Positions 58,936 through 64,000 of a stretch of 64,000 nt of DNA are shown here, in pieces; position 1 is the first letter of the stretch; each line of letters begins with the position of its first letter. The stretch is from Fasciolopsis buskii. Taxonomy: Eukaryota; Platyhelminthes; Trematoda; Plagiorchiida; Fasciolidae. Below the pieces are notes generated by a model, which worked only from the letters and a program-made list of their open reading frames with translations, ran no database searches and was not told where the DNA came from. A program made the position numbers and the translations under genes. The stretch is from contig LUCM01000031.1 in assembly GCA_008360955.1 (NCBI GenBank), positions 1 to 64,000 on the forward strand. The letters run 5' to 3'.

Positions 58936-61394
58936 AATCTTCATTGATTCAAACTGGATCTCAATCGGCGAGACATGGAACCGGAATTCGTAAATAGGTT
59001 GTGCGTGACGTCCAACTTAGTCCATCAGGCATTCGGAGCAACGAGTGCGGTTCTACACCAAGGAACATTAGTGGAAAATTTTTGGAATGAATAAACGAAG
59101 GTGACTTATTTGCTAACAGTGTTACTGACCGAAAACCTTGTCACACTACTGAACAGCAATTCTGGATTCAAATAAGAGAAAACTGAATAGGCCAGATATT
59201 GAATGACATTTACTTTAGAGGACAAATATCTGTTCACCTAATACGAAGACTATTGAGAGGGTTCAGACTCGCTGTTAATTCATAACTCACAGATAGCTTT
59301 TACTTTATACTTCCTTGAGATGGTTTACTGAGGCTTCACTTTGGCATAAACGATCCAGAAGCTGATTTGAATCAGATTTGAACATGTTACCGTCTGTCAG
59401 TGGTTTTTTAGATTTGTTCATTCTACCTTTGCGTCACTGAAAATCGCGTCTGTTTGAGAAGACCATGAAGGAAATTTTGTGCAGTTGAGCGATGCAGGTC
59501 CGATAAAATTGTAAGGCAATTATTTACCGGTGAAAAGAAAAAGCCAATTTACCAAGTTACTCAAATCTCTTTTGGGGGAGAATTATGAAAACTCGGCATG
59601 CAGCAAATTATCAAGGGTGCAACAAGATAGAACACGTAGTGAATTAACCGGTAACCCTAATCAAAGCATTCATCATTCTGTTGGCTGATTGTTTGGTTTT
59701 TGCCGACGACCACATAACTGACCAATAGCAGTCAAAGGCTCACCTCAAGATCATCTGTGTGTAGAAATTTTGAAAGAGCTATTCCAATGAAAGTGAATCT
59801 GACAATTTTTAACATTGTTTATTTGGGAATTAGTGGCTGGGGTGACAGAAATGCTCCCCTAATCCACCAAAATGATCTATTTTGAAACAACAATTTTGCA
59901 ACATACAAATCATTTATCAACATATAACAAGCAACAGTTTCCTCATGATTTACACTTTTTCATGTGAATAATTCCTTCCAACTCACCATTATTATTAACT
60001 ACCGAGCTAAATGCAACCTGACACCGGAGTCCAAATTGGGATTTGTGATGAAGCCCTCCATTTCAAATGACTGAGTTGATAGATTCCATGGCATAAAGGA
60101 CTTGAATAATTATTATTATGGAGGAAGAAAGTGAGATGGAATGCTTCGTTTTGCACAAGTGTGCACTTTTGTTCTTTCCCGATATGTGACTTCGTGAATG
60201 AATTTTTATTTTCCCTCTATTGAGAACTCATTGCTCATCAAAATTTGGTCGAACTGTTGAAATCAGAAATGGAGCATTGGCTCATTTCGGATATTATCCA
60301 CTCGCACACGGTCAGTCTAGATATGAGATGTAAGAGAATGTAATGAGGTGTTGTCGAGACCCAAATACCCTTAGTTCATAAGTTGAATCCTTCGGCTTAT
60401 GTTCAAGAATCTAAACCAACTAGACTCATTTGGCGCGAATTCGATATTTGTTGTTGTTGTCTAGAACCGTGAACAACAATAAACCCAATGAAATTGTAAA
60501 CCAGTCAAAATCCAACGATCTAATCAGGTTGGCGAAAAGGATTCCAATCAATCGGAACACAATACAGGAACCAAATAACTCCGTCGGTGACAAACTCTAT
60601 TCGTGAATGACGATCGAGGTGGTCCGAATTCAGATGCGTCTACTTTCTAGAATAACAGAAAACGACTGTGACACTCAGAAGCAAGTGATGCTAATGCAAC
60701 ATGCGAATTTAGATACCTCGATATCTGCGCCATACGTTAGCAGAACGTAAATAGTTTACTCAGAGCCTGTTACATTCTGCACTAATAGGCCTACCAGTGT
60801 ATAACCTTGGAGGTACTTTCAGCTTTTGCAGCGCAGCTTATGCATAAAACACAACCGATCAGTTTAGTTGTTGTCTTGGTGATGAGCTTCCTTACTGTCA
60901 AAAATATCTGATTGGATCATCATGGTATGGGCATTCCAAAAACCTCTTCATGTTTCCCTGTTGTCAGGCCTTAAGATGCAGTCTGCGACATCCTTAGAGT
61001 GAAATAATGAGGCCATTTCTCGAGGAAATACTTCCGCATTTGTTTCTCATCCTCCAAGAGATGAGAATGACAAAATTTGGTGACTTGAAAATGGTCTGTG
61101 AAAATGATTCTACAGACTTTCTTCGCTGCGTTTGCCGTGCCACTTTGGTTTCTCCGTTCATCTTGAATCGACTGCGGTTGCTTCGCATTCCGTCCTTTGT
61201 TTTCGTTTTACCTACCGAGGTGTTCACAACTCACAGTCACCTGTTATGATAAAGTGATATGCGCTAAATTAATATTCTGATACAAACTAAGATGGCAATA
61301 GGTGGCAAAGCCTACAATGGCCGAAATTTGTCCCATGTTTGGCGCAGAATATACATCTGAATGGAGCTGTCTTCAACGTAATCTTCCACATTAA
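58936..61394. other. No gene recognised
   Basis: AT-rich DNA. Complementary frames at 61.0-61.25 kb are open on both strands but carry no domain. Confidence 0.45.
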
Positions 61395-61606
61395 AATCTC
61401 ATTCGAATCTTTAAGAGCGTGAATGAATGATGAATCCATTTAAGAATCACATGGTGATTTGTGGGAGGATTTTCGTCGGTCGGGCAAAGCTAACCATCTG
61501 AAAGGGGACACAAGGCTCGAAAGTAATGGTTTTATCCCACGAATCGCCATGTGATTCTTAAATACACTCATCATCCATTCACGCTCCTAACGACTCAAAT
61601 GAGATT
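61395..61606. mobile_element. 212-bp foldback element (MITE-like)
   Basis: Arms of 72 bases at 61395-61466 and 61535-61606 are reverse complements with about ten mismatches and no gaps (about 86 percent identity), around a 68-base spacer. The inner 26 bases (TAAGAATCACATGG... to GTGGGA) are the best matched. No coding sequence lies inside. Target-site duplications are not obvious. It could be a foldback or MITE, or two inverted copies of a shorter repeat. Confidence 0.8.
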
Positions 61607-61621
61607 CTAGTGGGAAGCCAA

Positions 61622-61770
61622 GCAAGGAGCGCACTAGTATAAGGATGGTTGGACAGTATAATACCCTGTACGCATACCTGAAGAGCGGCAATAACCGCGA
61701 AACTGGTCATGTGCTTCCGAGGAAATTTTGTTCATCCATCCGTATGCGAAATATACTGCTGAGAAGAATA
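61622..61770 (+). ncRNA. Retrozyme-type hammerhead repeat R6, intact core
   Basis: Core at 61678-61708: CTGAAGA, stem II GCG/CGC around GCAATAAC, GAAA, CTGGTC with predicted cleavage after C61708. Stem I GCATA/TGTGC is as in R4. The flanks match the family block: AGTATAAGGATGGTTGGAC before, GGAAATTTTGTTCATCCATCC after. All required core bases are present. Stem III is two pairs (A-U, C-G) around a 2-base loop. Confidence 0.8.
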
Positions 61771-63418
61771 ATCTTTCACGGAGTTGGAAAGTTTCCCAAA
61801 CTCTAGTGCAGTGTCATCTCAGGGCATATGTAATTTTTCCACATGAAATTCCATGTTTTCACATTCCCAAATTGTAGTCAACTTATCCTGTTGCCTTCCG
61901 GAGCACATCTCATCCTCCGTCTCATTTGTTCTTCCTTCTACTCCACCTGCACCTCGGGCTAGTCCGTTTCCGCTGGCTACATCAGTGAATGATTTTGGTT
62001 TGCAAACTCCAACTCTGTTCCCCAAATCAGACTGCTCCCTGCCAACTCACATGGATACCAAGAGCATGCATTTAACTGTTGGTTGTACACTCACTATATT
62101 ATCTTGACGTTTTGAACTTCAGTGTACCTTCAACTCTCGATTCCACTAGCTCAGTTGGCAGAGAAACCGAGTGCTTTCGAATCCCATCACGGCCGACGAC
62201 TTTTCACACTTGGATCAACTCTGCATTTTCCAGATCGACAAAAGCAAACTTGTTAAATTTCTTCATCAAGCTTCCCTACAATATCAAAGGATGGGGATAC
62301 AGGCAAATCAGCACACTGCGACTTCACTAGCAAGGGGAAACAAATGATTTATGTTTCTGTTGGTGACAGGTTTTGACGGAAAGTTCCGAAGTTGACAATT
62401 CTTTCCTATTTGAGTAGACAGTCAATCACTATACAGAAAATGTCATTGCGAAGGGGGTTAAAAGTAACTGGGATTGAAGTTAGAAAGAAAACTTCGTAGT
62501 TAATTATGGAAATTACAATCCTGTCACCATTAGCCGTGCACAGCAACGTTAAACAGCAGAAAGTTGTTTGAGCTGGTTTCTCCCGGGAGAGGGAGGGCAT
62601 AGAGACCTAGGTGACAAATTTTACATAAGTAAACATTGCTAACTTGGCAACAAAATGACCGTTTACTCCATATTCTTTACATCACAATCTGACCGAGGCT
62701 TAAAGATGGTAGGGGTGCGGGCGAAGAAAGCATTGCTTTTTCTTCCTAATCTAGACAATGTCTTGATTTCAATATCTCTTATTTTTCACATACCATTCCT
62801 TCCATCCTTCCCCCTCGCAAACAGTATTTCCATCAGACAGAATGTCATCCATCCCAATAGATCTGGTGCAAAAGTATGGACCTTGGAATAATGCTTGATC
62901 AGTCGCCTTCATTCACAAGACTGATTGAAATTCCCATTTATTATATTTTTAACGTTTTGATTTTTTAAACTCCAGTCCCATGAATTCGTCAAGTCAAAAA
63001 CAAAGTGTTACTTCAAACCAGCAGGTAATCAGTCTTGAGGATTTTGGTTAGAAAAAAGTTTTTATTTTATATTTTGTATTTTTACGGGGGGTGGGTGGGA
63101 TTTCGAAGACCATATCAGTTTGGTATTCTAGAAAATCAGGAACTCGAGGGACTGACGGACGTTTTCCGCGTAGAAATTAATGTCGACATCGAATTCATGA
63201 ACCAAATATTGAGGAGTTTAAATTCTTGCATACGGCTTTGCCAACGACCGTTCATTGAGCCTCGAAAATTGGAACGCAAAACAAATGCATCATTACCGGG
63301 TTGATTGATTGTCCCTCGGAGCATCATTTCCGTACACAGATTTCAGGTTATCTGGTCATTCGGGGAGCTCCCAACACGAATCCCACTCTCATCAAGGCAC
63401 AGCATCGTAGCCAGGGTT
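61771..63418. other. No confident gene
   Basis: From 61879 a Ser/Pro-rich plus-strand frame follows a good acceptor (pyrimidine-rich tract ending ATTGTAG), but lacks a clear donor or domain. At 62145-62195 TAGCTCAGTTGGCAGAG and TTTCGAATCCC look like the A- and B-boxes of a tRNA with its middle deleted. Otherwise nothing recognisable. Confidence 0.35.
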
Positions 63419-63456
63419 TAACACACAAAACTTCCATATGGAAGTCTTGTGTGTTA
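63419..63456. repeat. 38-bp near-perfect palindrome
   Basis: TAACACACAAAACTTCCAT is followed directly by its reverse complement with a single mismatch. There is no spacer. Confidence 0.85.
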
Positions 63457-63699
63457 TCATTGTGCCACCAGTTCTCGTTACCACTAATCAGAATTACCAG
63501 GCTGTTTGTTCACCTATCAACATGATTATCAAACGCGAATTTAGTTAACTGGTGCCTTTCACCATCCTATGTAGGAGGCCTAAAATGGTGTGAGCCTGTT
63601 CACCGGAGTTAAACGGGGCGCTTGCTTCTTCTCCGTTCTAAGCCGTTGGGTACCGTTGCGTGTTTGTCCAACAAAATTAGCTCGGTCATTCTGATCAGC

Positions 63700-63925
63700 T
63701 GGGGCCGGAACTGGTAGCGCACCGGTCACTCACGCCTTCCGGTTGGAAGGCCCGATTCTAAACTCTGGGCCCGATGGTGCTTACTCATCTCCGGTTCGAT
63801 GAATCTCGTGTTTGGCGCTTCGCGAGTGAGTAAGGTTGACCAGATAATCCTAAGTGTGCCAATGAAACGCGTAATCCGAAGGGCAGTTACTCACTCCCGC
63901 ACGCTATTCACAAGTAATTTTGAGA
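63700..63925 (+). mobile_element. tRNA-headed SINE, dispersed repeat X copy 2
   Basis: The head at 63701-63775 looks tRNA-derived: ACTGGTAGCGCACCGGTC (A-box region), the hairpin CCTTCCGGTTGGAAGG, and CCCGATTCTAAACTC at the B-box position. The body at 63832-63920 matches 8342-8443. The rest of the window to its right edge is unassigned. Confidence 0.55.
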
Positions 63926-64000
63926 TCCGTTAAGTATTTGATGAAATGCATAGGAGCCTGGACAGAGAATGACTGCTTGAAATCAGTGAATTCATGAGGA

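Noticed and set aside
61879..62107. Ser/Pro-rich frame after a good acceptor
   Set aside because: No credible donor, domain or partner exon; low-complexity composition can stay open by chance.

Overview
The window looks like sparse, repeat-laden nuclear DNA from a flatworm, most probably a digenean trematode. This is an inference from four things seen together: Penelope-like retroelement remains with a GIY-YIG endonuclease, hammerhead-ribozyme repeats of two kinds (one resembling the schistosome Smalpha SINE), decayed LINE and Ty3/gypsy fragments, and candidate genes split into short exons by GT-AG introns. There are no bacterial operons or long intact ORFs. A 762-base run of N lies at 42122-42883.

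Layout: 0-12 kb is mostly non-coding, with a tRNA-like fragment (3.56 kb), a hammerhead-bearing SINE (6.3 kb), a dispersed repeat (8.3 kb) and one candidate terminal exon on the minus strand (10.2-10.4 kb). A dead Penelope-like reverse transcriptase lies on the minus strand at 12.7-13.9 kb, next to a retrozyme-type hammerhead repeat. At 18.1-19.3 kb, three minus-strand exons with matching intron phases give the best host-gene candidate: one membrane segment followed by an unrecognised domain. A minus-strand SINE (19.8 kb) and a broken gypsy integrase (21.3-21.7 kb) follow. The next 7.6 kb is featureless. A LINE endonuclease remnant and an intact Penelope GIY-YIG endonuclease ORF sit at 29.3-30.3 kb, and a kringle-like exon candidate at 36.1 kb. 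At 37.4-39.1 kb there is a LINE reverse-transcriptase C-terminus, a purine-rich tail, two tandem 335-bp hammerhead units and an inverted third copy. Around the sequence gap (42-44.2 kb) two tRNA-Pro sequences point away from each other. A fifth hammerhead copy and a third Penelope fragment lie at 45.1-46.0 kb. Beyond that are another SINE (49.8 kb), simple-sequence arrays (51.7, 56.3 and 56.7 kb), a 212-bp foldback followed directly by a sixth hammerhead copy with an intact core (61.4-61.8 kb), and a tRNA-headed SINE at the right end.

How the parts fit: the most striking content is the set of hammerhead ribozymes. Six copies of one family share a conserved ~105-bp block: CUGANGA-like box, 3-bp stem II, GAAA box, very short stem III, GUC cleavage triplet. 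Two of them (39.05 and 61.68 kb) keep every core base. A second, SINE-borne family has its own hammerhead-like core in three copies. Penelope-like elements are the known autonomous partners of such ribozyme repeats in animals (established knowledge), and three Penelope fossils lie in the same window. A working retrozyme system in this genome is an inference that needs genome-wide copies and RNA data.
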